Shown here: one piece after another, positions 1-8,156 of the stretch
How the letters are laid out: each line of letters begins with the position of its first letter
How positions within the stretch are numbered: the first letter of the stretch is position 1
Source: an uncultured Oscillospiraceae bacterium
GTDB lineage: Bacteria > Bacillota > Clostridia > Oscillospirales > Acutalibacteraceae
NCBI GenBank assembly: GCA_902489595.1
Contig: CABUAS010000003.1
Coordinates: forward strand, 1-48,867
DNA length: 48,867 nt
Reading direction: 5' to 3'
The notes under the pieces: generated by a model
Database searches by the model: none
What the model was told of the DNA's origin: nothing
What the model saw: only the letters and a program-made list of their open reading frames with translations
Made by a program: the position numbers and the translations under genes

Positions 1-24
1 TTTGGCGTTTTTTGCCTTTTACTC

Positions 25-160
25 GGGGGCAGTACCTATGTACGGCACCCACTCGCAAAATGCAAAATTCTGTTCCATTTCTCGAAGTCTGCCGGCGTGT
101 AGAAATTTATTATTTGGACTTTTTCTACACGCTGAGGTAAGGGTGTCAACACCCTTACTT
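25..160. repeat. Cluster of three inverted repeats 3' of sigK
   Basis: Three hairpin-forming segments follow each other. At 25-50 an imperfect stem (9 of 11 bases paired) closes a 4-base loop. At 95-105 and 122-132 there is a perfect 11-base inverted repeat. At 135-160 AAGGGTGT pairs with ACACCCTT, with further pairing outside it. On the plus strand the third hairpin is followed by TTTTT, so it could end transcription entering from the left; on the minus strand it lies directly after the sigK stop. I see no convincing gene in 1-160. The segment resembles a dispersed intergenic repeat of gut Clostridia, but that is from memory only. Confidence 0.5.
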
Positions 161-161
161 T

Positions 162-845
162 TTAATTTACCTGTTTTTTTATTTCGCTTAAAACTTTTTT
201 CTCAATTCTTGAAACATAACTTCTGCTTATGTTCAGCCTTTGCGCAACTTCACGCTGCGTCAAAGGCTTTTTGTTGTCAAGCCCGTAGCGCAGAATTATG
301 ATTTCTTTTTCTCGTTCGTCGTCCATATTTTTTATGTATTTCGCAACTTTTTCCCATTTCACTTTTGTTTCAAGATCTTCCGCCAAATCAGTGCTGTCAC
401 TTATCGTGTCTTGTATCGTCAGCGGATTGCCGTCTTTGTCAATCTCAATCGAATCCCCTAAATACACATCCGTCGCATTCTTCCTGATATTCCGAAAATG
501 CATAAGAATTTCATTTTCAATGCATCTGCTGGCATATGTAGCAAGGCGGATGTTTTTGTCAGGGTTAAAACTGTCTATGCCTTTAATCAGACCGATTGTG
601 CCGATTGAAATTAAATCGTCAGTGTCGTTCGTTTTTGAATAATACTTTTTTACAATGTGGCTGACAAGCCGTAAATTTCTTTCAATAAGCAATGCTCTTG
701 CATCGGCGCTGCCTTCTTTCATTCTTGCAAGCGCCTCTGCCTCTTCTTTTGGTTTTAATGGCTTTGGAAAACTTGATGTGTTACTGATGTGCAGTATAAA
801 ATATAAAAAATTTGCACTCAGAAAAGAAATTAATGCAGAAAACAT
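162..845 (-). CDS. sigK: Sporulation sigma factor SigK (pro-sigma-K), uninterrupted
   Basis: A sigma-70 family factor of 227 residues that would direct late mother-cell transcription in sporulation. The hydrophobic N terminus (about residues 1-25) matches the SigK pro-sequence, which in the family is removed by SpoIVFB. Region 2 carries the core-binding motif DLISIGTIGLIKGI and the C terminus has a region 4.2 helix-turn-helix (QREVAQRLNISRSYVSRIEK). The start is placed at 845 because AGGTG at 856-852 lies 6 nt before that ATG; the upstream ATG (851) and GTG (854) overlap or abut this site. The gene is continuous, with no skin-type prophage. It is transcribed divergently from the HIT fragment. 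Related SigE is the main alternative, but the pro-sequence form and the ILMHFR region fit SigK. Confidence 0.9.
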   Translation of the reverse strand: MFSALISFLSANFLYFILHISNTSSFPKPLKPKEEAEALARMKEGSADARALLIERNLRLVSHIVKKYYSKTNDTDDLISIGTIGLIKGIDSFNPDKNIRLATYASRCIENEILMHFRNIRKNATDVYLGDSIEIDKDGNPLTIQDTISDSTDLAEDLETKVKWEKVAKYIKNMDDEREKEIIILRYGLDNKKPLTQREVAQRLNISRSYVSRIEKKVLSEIKKQVN

Positions 846-950
846 TTTCATCACCTAAAAAATTTTATTCGCTGCCTGAGCTTTTTATGTTCTGCATTTT
901 GACTTTTTGGCTGATTTGATTTATTATATATTTAAAAATTGGAGATGAAA

Positions 951-978
951 ACTGTATGCGCTCTTCAATGCCAATTTC
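951..978 (-). promoter_or_regulatory. Candidate SigE-type promoter for sigK
   Basis: On the minus strand CATACAGT (958-951) matches the mother-cell SigE -10 consensus CATACAnT. GAAATT (978-973) lies 14 nt upstream as a weak -35. Family knowledge says sigK is switched on by SigE, and the leader would be about 100 nt. The -35 match is poor, so this is tentative. Confidence 0.35.
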
Positions 979-1198
979 TGCTGACTGGAGCGACGGTATG
1001 AATGACTTTTTTAAATCCGATACCCCTAATCCTCATTTGCATATTCACTTGCGCCCAAGGTACAAAAAACAGATTTATATTAACGGCAAACAGTTTTATG
1101 ATGATGATTTTGCGCATCATTATGATAATAAAAAATCGTCATCATTCGGTCAAAAAGAATTTGAAACTATTTATTTAAAATTAAAAAGTGCATTGTAG
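956..1198 (+). CDS. C-terminal fragment of a HIT-family protein
   Basis: An 80-residue frame with the HIT signature HLHIHL near residues 28-33, followed by PRY and a typical HIT C-terminal segment (FYDDDFAHHYD). HIT proteins are nucleotide hydrolases or transferases of about 110-140 residues that use this histidine triad. Here the N-terminal half of the fold is absent: an in-frame stop lies at 917-919 and the DNA upstream is the sigK leader. GGAG at 941-944 could serve as ribosome site for the ATG at 956. I read it as a 5'-truncated gene, probably non-functional. The HIT assignment rests on the triad and its context only. Confidence 0.5.
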   Translation: MRSSMPISADWSDGMNDFFKSDTPNPHLHIHLRPRYKKQIYINGKQFYDDDFAHHYDNKKSSSFGQKEFETIYLKLKSAL

Positions 1199-1216
1199 AT
1201 TGAAGATTAAATCTTA

Positions 1217-1245
1217 TTGCAATTATGCGTGCATTGTGGTATATA
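1217..1245 (+). promoter_or_regulatory. Sigma-A-type promoter for the metallophosphoesterase
   Basis: TTGCAA (1217-1222), a 17-nt spacer and TATATA (1240-1245) precede the metallophosphoesterase start by 24 nt. Confidence 0.5.
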
Positions 1246-1269
1246 TGAATTAAGATAGAGGGATTAATT

Positions 1270-2202
1270 ATGAGCCGTATTTTAAAAATTATAGCAGCAG
1301 TTCTGGCAGTGTTTATTTTTTCTTCATCAGGTGAAATTGCACCGTATGCGCCGCTTGATAAAGATAATCTTAAATTGAATTTTACGGTTATTTCAGACGG
1401 TCATATAGAGGGTAATAATTCCCAAAGGCATAAGAATTACGGCGAGGCGTTTTGCGATATGGCAAGTGCCGAAGAAATAAGCAAAGCGCTTGTTATGGTA
1501 GGGGACAACACTATGAACGGTCAGGGCATAGAAGAGGCTATGCTTTACGGCTTAATGAATAAATATAATAAGATTGAAAATGTGCTTATGGCTGTCGGCA
1601 ATCACGAGGTTTGCAGAGATGATACCGATTTTGAAAAACTTGAAAAGCGTTTTATAAAATATAACAATGCTTTTCTTGACCATAAAATTGATAAACTTTA
1701 TCACAGTCAGGTGATTGACGGTTACCATTTTATAATTCTTGCTACAGACCGTAATTCAGGCGTCGAACAGTATATTTCAGACGAGCAGTTTGAGTGGCTT
1801 GACAATGAACTGAAAACGGCGGCAGACAGTGGTAATCCTGTTTTTATTTTCAATCACTGGCCGATGAACGACACCTTTTCGGAGGTTTGGCCGGAGGGTC
1901 ACGTAGGTGAGCAGAGTGAACGCCTTTATCAGGTTTTGACAAAATATGACAGCAGAATTTTTCTTTTTACGGGTCATCTTCATATGGGCATTTTTGAAAA
2001 TGATTACGGCATTAAGGAAGACGGCAAAATTACATATATCAACGTGCCTTCGTTTGGCTCTGAAAATGACGACGGCGATGCAGATGTTCAGGACACGGGA
2101 ATGGGTTTGCAGGTTGAAGTTTATGACACACAGTTAGTTGTAAGAATACGCAATTTCGTAACCCATCAATGGACCGATTATGAATATCATTTTGATATTT
2201 AA
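1270..2202 (+). CDS. Secreted metallophosphoesterase
   Basis: A calcineurin-like metallophosphoesterase of 310 residues. The N terminus has a hydrophobic signal segment (about residues 4-20), so the enzyme probably acts outside the membrane. The metal-binding motifs are in order: D43-G-H45, G78-D-N80, G110-N-H112-E, H196 in FNHWP, and G235-H-L-H238. These are the residues that hold the two-metal centre in this family; the substrate cannot be told from sequence. The start has an upstream GAGGGA site at 1258-1263. An SGNH hydrolase follows 48 nt downstream on the same strand, so the two may be co-transcribed. No lipobox cysteine is visible. Confidence 0.82.
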   Translation: MSRILKIIAAVLAVFIFSSSGEIAPYAPLDKDNLKLNFTVISDGHIEGNNSQRHKNYGEAFCDMASAEEISKALVMVGDNTMNGQGIEEAMLYGLMNKYNKIENVLMAVGNHEVCRDDTDFEKLEKRFIKYNNAFLDHKIDKLYHSQVIDGYHFIILATDRNSGVEQYISDEQFEWLDNELKTAADSGNPVFIFNHWPMNDTFSEVWPEGHVGEQSERLYQVLTKYDSRIFLFTGHLHMGIFENDYGIKEDGKITYINVPSFGSENDDGDADVQDTGMGLQVEVYDTQLVVRIRNFVTHQWTDYEYHFDI

Positions 2203-2250
2203 ACGGCAAATTGATTGAATTTTAAAATGTTTTAAAGGCTGAGGATAAAG

Positions 2251-2880
2251 ATGATTGAGATTAAAGACGGTGACATAATTTTATTTTTGGGTGACAGTAT
2301 AACGGATATAAAATTTAACAGACAGTTTTCATATAAAATTCACGGCGCAAATATTTATGCTCTTCAAACTGCGAAGAGCCTTAAAAAGAAACATAAAAAA
2401 TTAAAATTTTTTTATAAAGGTATTGCGTCAGACAGAACGTATCTTGTTTATGACAGACTGACTAAAGACTGCATAAATCTGAAACCCGATGTTATCGTTA
2501 TGCTGATTGGTGTAAACGATGCGTGGGAGCATTATGTGCCCGAGCAGTATCCGCCTCTTGTAAGACCTATGAAACCGCATATGCGCGAAATATACAGGCG
2601 GCTGAAAGCAGAACTTCCGAATACACGATTGCTTGTTCTTTTGCCGTTTCTGATTGACACAATGCCTGAAAAAGCACCGTTTCATAAAATTCTTGATGAA
2701 TACAGGCAGGTGCTTGCAGATATGGCGCAGGATAACGGCGCCGAAATAATAGATTTACAGGCAGTGTTTTATGATGCACAGCAGAAAATTTCTCCTGTAA
2801 AACTCGCTATTGACGGTGTGCACCCTACAAATCTGGGGCATAAGATTATTGCAGATGAAATTTTGAAAGTGTTAAAATAG
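2251..2880 (+). CDS. SGNH/GDSL hydrolase
   Basis: A 209-residue SGNH-family esterase or lipase. Block I is G14-D-S16-I-T with the nucleophile Ser16, block II glycine is near residue 57, block III is G87-V-N89-D, and block V is D188-G-V-H191-P, giving the Ser-His-Asp triad. No signal peptide is seen, so it is probably cytoplasmic. Related enzymes remove acyl or acetyl groups from lipids or sugars; the substrate is unknown. The start is preceded by GGCTGAGGAT. It lies downstream of the metallophosphoesterase, and its stop overlaps the ribosome site of the YjbR-like remnant. Confidence 0.82.
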   Translation: MIEIKDGDIILFLGDSITDIKFNRQFSYKIHGANIYALQTAKSLKKKHKKLKFFYKGIASDRTYLVYDRLTKDCINLKPDVIVMLIGVNDAWEHYVPEQYPPLVRPMKPHMREIYRRLKAELPNTRLLVLLPFLIDTMPEKAPFHKILDEYRQVLADMAQDNGAEIIDLQAVFYDAQQKISPVKLAIDGVHPTNLGHKIIADEILKVLK

Positions 2881-2889
2881 GTGAACAGT

Positions 2890-2991
2890 ATGACACCCCG
2901 TGATTTTATAGATTACTGCCTTGCAAAAACAGGCGCATATGATTAGGCAAGAGAAATTAAAGAAGCAAAAAATAATTTGATAAAATTTTAA
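2890..2991 (+). pseudogene. Remnant of a YjbR/MmcQ-like gene
   Basis: After AGGTGA (2879-2884) an ATG at 2890 opens a frame reading MTPRDFIDYCLAKTGAYD, which then stops at TAG 2944-2946. That peptide resembles the N terminus of YjbR/MmcQ-type proteins (form MTREEFIDYCLSKPGAYED). Reading on in frame gives 14 more codons to TAA 2989-2991, but the roughly 80-residue body of the domain is missing. The match is short and from memory, so this is a tentative pseudogene call. Confidence 0.4.
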
Positions 2992-2999
2992 CATTTCAC

Positions 3000-3028
3000 T
3001 TTACAAATTGAAATTAATATTGTATATT
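3000..3028 (+). promoter_or_regulatory. Sigma-A-type promoter for the pan/coa operon
   Basis: TTTACA (3000-3005), 17-nt spacer, TATATT (3023-3028). The first gene starts at 3141, leaving a leader of about 105 nt in which I see no recognisable riboswitch. Confidence 0.55.
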
Positions 3029-3140
3029 ATTGGCGGATAGTATTCTGATGAAACCGTACCGTGCTTAATATTTTATTCATACCGAGTTTTTTTGAAACCT
3101 GCAGCGTTTGTGCGTGGGATTTTGAGTTGATGGGAGTGGT

Positions 3141-4001
3141 ATGATGAATTATGGAAATCTGTCAATCGGGTTTATCGGTGCGGGCAGGGTCTCAGTGACT
3201 CTTGGCCGCTGTTTTTATGAGAAAAAACTGCCTGTTTCGGGTTATTTCAGCAAAACTTATGAGCATGCGGCAGAGGCAGGCAATTTTACACACAGCCGTG
3301 CTTTTGGCACTGCCGAAGAGCTTGCAGGCAATAGTGATATTATTTTTATAACCGTTCCCGACGGTGAGATATATAATATATATAAAGACCTGAAAAAATG
3401 TGATATTCGGAATAAAATATTATGCCACTGCAGCGGCGCAATGTCCGCAAAGGTTTTTGAAGATATTGAGAGCACGGGCGCTTACGGTTTTTCCGTGCAT
3501 CCTGCATATGCTTTCGGTGATAAATGGAATTCCTATAAGGCGCTCGGCAGTGCTTTCTTTACTGTTGAGGGCAATAGTGAGAAAATGCCTGTGATAACGG
3601 GAATTCTTGATATTCTCGGCAATCCGTATCAGGTGATTACGGCAGAGAATAAGTATAAATATCACGCCTCGCTGACTATGGCAAGCAACTGCGTTGCCGC
3701 ACTTTATAGCATTGCCGAAAATCTGCTCGGTGACTGCGACTTTTCGGCTGAAACGGCTCAAAGCGTGCTTAATCCGCTTTTTCTGAATAATGCAAAGAAC
3801 ATTTGCCGGATTGGCTGCAAAAATGCTCTGACGGGCGCTGTAGACCGAAATGATATAATCACCGTGCATGAGCATTTATCTGTTCTTGATGATGATACGC
3901 TGGCGGTTTACCGTCTTTTGTCGGGGGAACTGATAAAGATTGCAAAGCAGAAATATCCCGACCGGGATTACAGCGATTTGGAAAATTTACTTGGGAGTTA
4001 A
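3141..4001 (+). CDS. panG: PanG-type ketopantoate reductase (Rossmann/DUF2520)
   Basis: A 286-residue protein with an N-terminal Rossmann fold (IGFIGAGRVSVTLG near residues 8-21, a GxGxxG-type dinucleotide site) and a C-terminal helical DUF2520-like region. This architecture resembles ketopantoate reductase and 6-phosphogluconate dehydrogenases without being PanE. As I recall, PanG proteins of this type replace PanE in Francisella and some Firmicutes, reducing 2-dehydropantoate to pantoate with NADPH. The position supports the call: it is first in an operon with panB, panC and panD, and no panE is present. GGGAG at 3132-3136 lies 4 nt before ATG 3141 and 7 nt before ATG 3144; the latter may be the true start. 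The precise reaction is inferred. Confidence 0.68.
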   Translation: MMNYGNLSIGFIGAGRVSVTLGRCFYEKKLPVSGYFSKTYEHAAEAGNFTHSRAFGTAEELAGNSDIIFITVPDGEIYNIYKDLKKCDIRNKILCHCSGAMSAKVFEDIESTGAYGFSVHPAYAFGDKWNSYKALGSAFFTVEGNSEKMPVITGILDILGNPYQVITAENKYKYHASLTMASNCVAALYSIAENLLGDCDFSAETAQSVLNPLFLNNAKNICRIGCKNALTGAVDRNDIITVHEHLSVLDDDTLAVYRLLSGELIKIAKQKYPDRDYSDLENLLGS

Positions 4002-4004
4002 CAT

Positions 4005-4832
4005 ATGAAAAATACAGTTTTAACATTTGCAAAGGCAAAAAAGGAAAATACAAAAATTTCTATGCTTACGGCATATGATTATTCAACGGCAAAGCTGATA
4101 AATGACGCAGGCATAAATTCAATTCTTGTGGGCGATTCGCTCGGTAATGTTGTGCTCGGATATGAGGACACTGTTTCCGTAACTATGGAAGATATGATTC
4201 ATCATACCGCCGCAGTTTCAAGGGGTGCAAAAGACGCTCTTGTTGTTGCCGATATGCCGTTTATGTCTTATCAGACGTCTGTTTACGATGCAGTTGTAAA
4301 CGCAGGCAGATTGATGAAAGAGGGCAGGGCAAACGCTGTTAAGCTTGAGGGCGGCAAAGAAGTTTGCCCGCAGATTAAAGCCATTGTGGATGCAGGAATC
4401 CCCGTTTGCGCTCATATCGGTTTAACGCCGCAGTCCGTCAATGCTTTCGGCGGTCACAGAGTTCAGGGCAAAACACAGGAAGCCGCACAGAAACTGATTG
4501 ATGATGCCCTTGCTGTTCAGCAGGCAGGCGCATTTGCAGTTGTTATCGAGGCTGTGCCCGAAAAACTTGCAACGCTTATTACCGAAAAGCTGGATATTGT
4601 TACAATCGGTATCGGTGCAGGAAACGGCTGTGACGGTCAGGTGCTTGTTTATCAGGATATGCTCGGAATGTTTTCCGATTTTACGCCTAAATTTGTTAAG
4701 CGCTATGCAAATATCGGCGAAATGATGACAGAGGCTTTCAAAAAGTATGATGAAGAGGTTAAAAGCACTTCATTCCCGTCAGCCGAGCATACATACAAAA
4801 TAGATGATGAAGTAATTGAAAAGTTGTATTGA
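4005..4832 (+). CDS. panB: 3-methyl-2-oxobutanoate hydroxymethyltransferase
   Basis: PanB, 275 residues, the usual length. It transfers a hydroxymethyl group from methylenetetrahydrofolate to 2-ketoisovalerate, giving ketopantoate, the first committed step of pantothenate synthesis. Metal and substrate residues sit in conserved contexts: D44 in VGDSLG, D83 in VADMPFMSYQ, E115 in KLEGG and E182 in VIEAVP, within one residue of the E. coli numbering. It starts 3 nt after the panG-type gene with GGGAG upstream. A short palindromic repeat separates it from panC. Confidence 0.96.
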   Translation: MKNTVLTFAKAKKENTKISMLTAYDYSTAKLINDAGINSILVGDSLGNVVLGYEDTVSVTMEDMIHHTAAVSRGAKDALVVADMPFMSYQTSVYDAVVNAGRLMKEGRANAVKLEGGKEVCPQIKAIVDAGIPVCAHIGLTPQSVNAFGGHRVQGKTQEAAQKLIDDALAVQQAGAFAVVIEAVPEKLATLITEKLDIVTIGIGAGNGCDGQVLVYQDMLGMFSDFTPKFVKRYANIGEMMTEAFKKYDEEVKSTSFPSAEHTYKIDDEVIEKLY

Positions 4833-4876
4833 TAGCTTTGCAGAGGAGTGTTTATTCGCTCTCTAATAAATAAATT

Positions 4877-4904
4877 TGTAGGGTGCGGCGTCATCGACGC
4901 ACCG
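4877..4904. repeat. TGTAGGG-type palindromic repeat between panB and panC
   Basis: The element begins TGTAGGGTGCGGCGTC and ends GACGCACCG; GGTGCG pairs with CGCACC. It is 24 of 28 bases identical to the copy between hisA and hisI (27016-27043). It has no long T run, so it probably does not terminate transcription inside the operon. Confidence 0.75.
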
Positions 4905-4933
4905 TATTTAAAAATATATAAACAGGTGAAAAT

Positions 4934-5785
4934 ATGATTAAAATAGTACACACAATCGAAGAAGTAAGAACACAGGTAAAAGAGTGGAGAAAAAACGGTG
5001 AATCAGTTGGTTTGGTTCCGACTATGGGCTATCTTCACGAGGGACATCAGAGTCTTATAAAAAAATCGGTTGAGCAGAACGACAAAACGGTTGTAAGCGT
5101 TTTCGTAAACCCGATGCAGTTCGCTCCTACCGAAGATTTGGAAAGCTACCCGAGGGATTTGAATGCAGATGCAAAGCTTTGCACAGAAACAGGCGCAGAC
5201 CTTATTTTTAACCCTGAGCCTGAGGAAATGTATAAAAACGGTTTCTGCTCATTTGTTGATATGATAGGTCCTACCGCCGAGCTTTGCGGAAAAAGCAGAC
5301 CCATTCATTTCAGAGGCGTATGTACTGTTGTAGGCAAGCTTTTCAACATCGTTCAGCCTGACAGGGCATATTTCGGTCAAAAGGATGCTCAGCAGTTAGC
5401 CGTTATCAAAAGAATGGTTCTTGACCTGAATGTGCCGATTGAAATTATCGGCTGCCCGATTATCCGTGAGGCTGACGGGCTTGCAAAAAGTTCAAGAAAT
5501 ACGTATCTGAATGATGAAGAACGCAAAGCGGCGCTTATTCTCAGCAAAACTATCTTTATGGGCAAAAAGCTTGTTGAAGACGGTCTGACAGATGCAAAAG
5601 AACTTGTCCGCCTGATGAAAGAAAATATTGAAACAGAGCCTCTCGCAAAGATTGATTATGTTGAAGCAGTTGACTTTAACGATATTTCAATCAAGGATGA
5701 AATTTCGGATAATACGCTTGTTGCAATGGCTGTTTATATCGGCAAAACAAGGCTTATAGATAATTTTATTGTGGAGAAAATTTAG
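4934..5785 (+). CDS. panC: Pantothenate synthetase
   Basis: PanC, 283 residues. It joins pantoate and beta-alanine using ATP through a pantoyl-adenylate. The nucleotidyltransferase signature MGYLHEGH carries H35 and H38, and the region around PVFVNPMQF, GQKDAQQ and SSRNTYL matches the family's ATP and pantoate sites. AGGTG at 4923-4927 lies 6 nt before the ATG. It is third in the pantothenate/CoA operon and ends 4 nt before panD. Confidence 0.96.
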   Translation: MIKIVHTIEEVRTQVKEWRKNGESVGLVPTMGYLHEGHQSLIKKSVEQNDKTVVSVFVNPMQFAPTEDLESYPRDLNADAKLCTETGADLIFNPEPEEMYKNGFCSFVDMIGPTAELCGKSRPIHFRGVCTVVGKLFNIVQPDRAYFGQKDAQQLAVIKRMVLDLNVPIEIIGCPIIREADGLAKSSRNTYLNDEERKAALILSKTIFMGKKLVEDGLTDAKELVRLMKENIETEPLAKIDYVEAVDFNDISIKDEISDNTLVAMAVYIGKTRLIDNFIVEKI

Positions 5786-5789
5786 TTCT

Positions 5790-6179
5790 ATGTTAGTTAA
5801 TATGCTTAAAGGTAAAATTCACCGTGCCAAGGTTGTGCAGGCTGAGCTTGATTATGTCGGCAGTATTACTGTTGATGAGGATTTGCTTGAGGCTGTGGGA
5901 ATTTATGAATACGAAAAGGTGCAGATTGTTGATATCAATAACGGCAGCCGTTTTGAAACCTACACTATTGCAGGCGAGCGTGGAAGCGGCTTAATCTGCC
6001 TGAATGGCGCCGCCGCACGTCAGGTGCAGACGGGCGATAAAATTATCATTATGGCGTATGCCGTTATGGACGAAAAGGAAATCAAAGCAAATCCGCCTAA
6101 GGTTGTTTTTGTTGATGATGATAACAAAATTGTCCGCACCACAAGATACGAAAAGCACGGCTTGTTGCAGGATATGTAG
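5790..6179 (+). CDS. panD: Aspartate 1-decarboxylase (pyruvoyl enzyme)
   Basis: PanD, 129 residues, makes beta-alanine from aspartate. The proenzyme cleaves itself between Gly24 and Ser25 (YVGS) to form the pyruvoyl cofactor. With the start at 5790 this site falls at exactly residues 24-25, as in E. coli, which argues against a TTG start at 5769 that would overlap panC. GGAG at 5773-5776 is somewhat far from the start (13 nt), so coupling to panC translation is likely. The next gene starts 9 nt downstream. Confidence 0.94.
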   Translation: MLVNMLKGKIHRAKVVQAELDYVGSITVDEDLLEAVGIYEYEKVQIVDINNGSRFETYTIAGERGSGLICLNGAAARQVQTGDKIIIMAYAVMDEKEIKANPPKVVFVDDDNKIVRTTRYEKHGLLQDM

Positions 6180-6188
6180 GTGAATATT

Positions 6189-7412
6189 ATGTTAAACGGA
6201 AAAACTGTGGTTCTGGGTGTTACGGGCAGCATTGCCGCTTATAAAATGGCAAATGTTGCAAGTGCTCTTGTTAAAGAGGGGGCTGACGTTCACGTTGTAA
6301 TGACAAAGAATGCCACTAATTTTATCAACCCAATAACCTTTGAAACACTTACAAATAACAAATGCCTTGTTGATACTTTTGACAGGAATTTTCAGTTTCA
6401 CGTAGCGCATGTGTCTTTGTCTCAAAAGGCAGATGTGTTTATGATTGCGCCTGCATCTGCAAACATTATCGGCAAGCTTGCAAACGGTATTGCCGATGAT
6501 ATGCTCAGCACAATGGCGCTTGCGGCAGGCTGTAAAATTATTGTTGCGCCTGCAATGAATACGCATATGTTTGAAAATAGAATTGTGCAGGATAACTTAG
6601 ATAAACTGAAAAAATTCGGCTTTGAGGTTATAGAGCCTGCGGCAGGCAGACTCGCTTGCGGTGACGTCGGTGCAGGAAAATTGCCGGGTGAGGATATTCT
6701 GCTTGATTATATCCGCCGTGAAATTGAATTTCAAAAAGATATGGCAGGTCTTAAAGTGCTCGTTACGGCAGGACCTACTGTTGAAAAAATTGATCCCGTT
6801 CGTTATATTACAAATCATTCAAGCGGGAAAATGGGTTATGCAGTGGCTGAAATTGCCTCAAAAAGAGGTGCAGATGTTACGCTGATTTCAGGTCCTGTTC
6901 ATATTGAACCGCCTGCATTTGTGAAAATTGTCAACATTCAGTCTGCCGAGGATATGTATAACGCAGTTTTGGATAATCTTGCCGACTGTGACATTCTTGT
7001 TAAAGCCGCTGCGGTGGCAGACTATACCGTGCCCGATGTAAGCAATGAAAAAATCAAGAAAAAAGATGACGATTTAAGCCTTAAGCTTGCAAGAACTAAA
7101 GATATTTTGAAAGCAGTCGGAGAGCGTAAAACAGACAGGCAGATTGTCTGCGGATTTTCTATGGAAACAAGCAATCTGATTGAAAATTCAAAGAAAAAGC
7201 TTGTGTCTAAAAATTGTGATATGATCGTTGCAAACAATCTGAAAGACGACGGCGCAGGCTTTGGCGTGGATACAAATAAGGTTACAATTATAACCGAAAA
7301 TAATGCTGACAGTCTTGACGTTATGACAAAAAAAGAAACAGCCGAAAAGATACTTGATGCGGCTTTATCACTTCTGAAAAGTAAGAGGAAATGCGATGAT
7401 TCTTGTAATTGA
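6189..7412 (+). CDS. coaBC: Bifunctional phosphopantothenoylcysteine synthetase/decarboxylase
   Basis: CoaBC, 407 residues. The N-terminal flavin-dependent CoaC half (VTGSIAAYK, the AHVSL histidine, the APAMNTHM loop and the ACGDVG cysteine flap) decarboxylates phosphopantothenoylcysteine. The C-terminal CoaB half (from about residue 185, with VTAGPTVEKIDPVRYITNHS) joins cysteine to phosphopantothenate with CTP. AGGTG at 6178-6182 overlaps the panD stop and lies 6 nt before ATG 6189, so I prefer that start to GTG 6180. Its last 17 nt overlap coaX. Confidence 0.95.
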   Translation: MLNGKTVVLGVTGSIAAYKMANVASALVKEGADVHVVMTKNATNFINPITFETLTNNKCLVDTFDRNFQFHVAHVSLSQKADVFMIAPASANIIGKLANGIADDMLSTMALAAGCKIIVAPAMNTHMFENRIVQDNLDKLKKFGFEVIEPAAGRLACGDVGAGKLPGEDILLDYIRREIEFQKDMAGLKVLVTAGPTVEKIDPVRYITNHSSGKMGYAVAEIASKRGADVTLISGPVHIEPPAFVKIVNIQSAEDMYNAVLDNLADCDILVKAAAVADYTVPDVSNEKIKKKDDDLSLKLARTKDILKAVGERKTDRQIVCGFSMETSNLIENSKKKLVSKNCDMIVANNLKDDGAGFGVDTNKVTIITENNADSLDVMTKKETAEKILDAALSLLKSKRKCDDSCN

Positions 7413-8154
7413 TGTCGGCAATACAAGCACGGAATTGGCTTTGTTGAACGAAGAAAACGGTTATGCTTTAAGAACATATCGTTATTCTTCAAAGACAGAA
7501 AAAACGGTTGAATATCACAAAAATAATATTGCTTTATTTACGGAAAATCAGGTCATGTCGGGCATTGTTATATCATCTGTTGTGCCTGAAATAAGCACTT
7601 TTCTTGAAACTGCGTGCCGTGATTTGTTTGATGAAAATCTGCTTTTTGTAAGTTCTGAAATCAAAACAGGTCTGAATATTAAATATGATAATCCGCAGAA
7701 GCTCGGCGCAGATTTGATTGCCGTGGCTGTCGGCGCAGTCTGTGAATACGGTGCACCGGCAATAGTTGTCGATGTCGGCACGGCAACAACTTTTTCTGTT
7801 ATCGGTGCCGAAAAAGAGTATCTCGGCGGTCTTATTGCTCCCGGTCCCGTAACTTCAATGAAGGCGCTTGCATCTATGACGGCTCAGTTGCCTGTCACAC
7901 GTCTTGAAGTTACTGATAAAGTAATCGGCACAAACACTGCCGATTGTATTAATATCGGCACTGTAACTGCTCATGCCGCTATGATAGACGGTATGATTGA
8001 CAGAACAGTGCAGTCACTTCACCTGCCGTCGGTAAATGTTATTGCAACAGGCGGCTTTTCAAAAGATTTAGTTCCGCTCTGCACGCATAAAGTGCATTAT
8101 GACAAAAACCTCATTTTTACGGGTCTTTATCATATTTACAAAATGAATTCTTAA
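7396..8154 (+). CDS. coaX: Type III pantothenate kinase
   Basis: CoaX, 252 residues. It phosphorylates pantothenate, the step between PanC and CoaBC. The actin-like (ASKHA) ATPase motifs are visible: IDVGNTST at residues 5-12, GADLIAVAVGA, and VVDVGTATTFSVIG. This type is insensitive to CoA feedback in characterised members and needs a monovalent cation. It overlaps coaBC by 17 nt, with AGAGG at 7384-7388 as ribosome site. It is the last gene of the operon, followed at once by a strong terminator. Confidence 0.95.
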   Translation: MILVIDVGNTSTELALLNEENGYALRTYRYSSKTEKTVEYHKNNIALFTENQVMSGIVISSVVPEISTFLETACRDLFDENLLFVSSEIKTGLNIKYDNPQKLGADLIAVAVGAVCEYGAPAIVVDVGTATTFSVIGAEKEYLGGLIAPGPVTSMKALASMTAQLPVTRLEVTDKVIGTNTADCINIGTVTAHAAMIDGMIDRTVQSLHLPSVNVIATGGFSKDLVPLCTHKVHYDKNLIFTGLYHIYKMNS

Positions 8155-8156
8155 CC

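Noticed and set aside
2..301. Open frame of 99 codons at the left edge on the plus strand
   Set aside because: It runs antisense into sigK and through hairpin DNA, has no ribosome site in view and no recognisable domain.
162..845. A skin-type prophage or recombination site splitting sigK
   Set aside because: The sigK frame is continuous from pro-sequence to region 4.
5769..5789. TTG start upstream in panD, overlapping panC
   Set aside because: The self-cleavage Gly-Ser falls at residues 24-25 only with the ATG at 5790.
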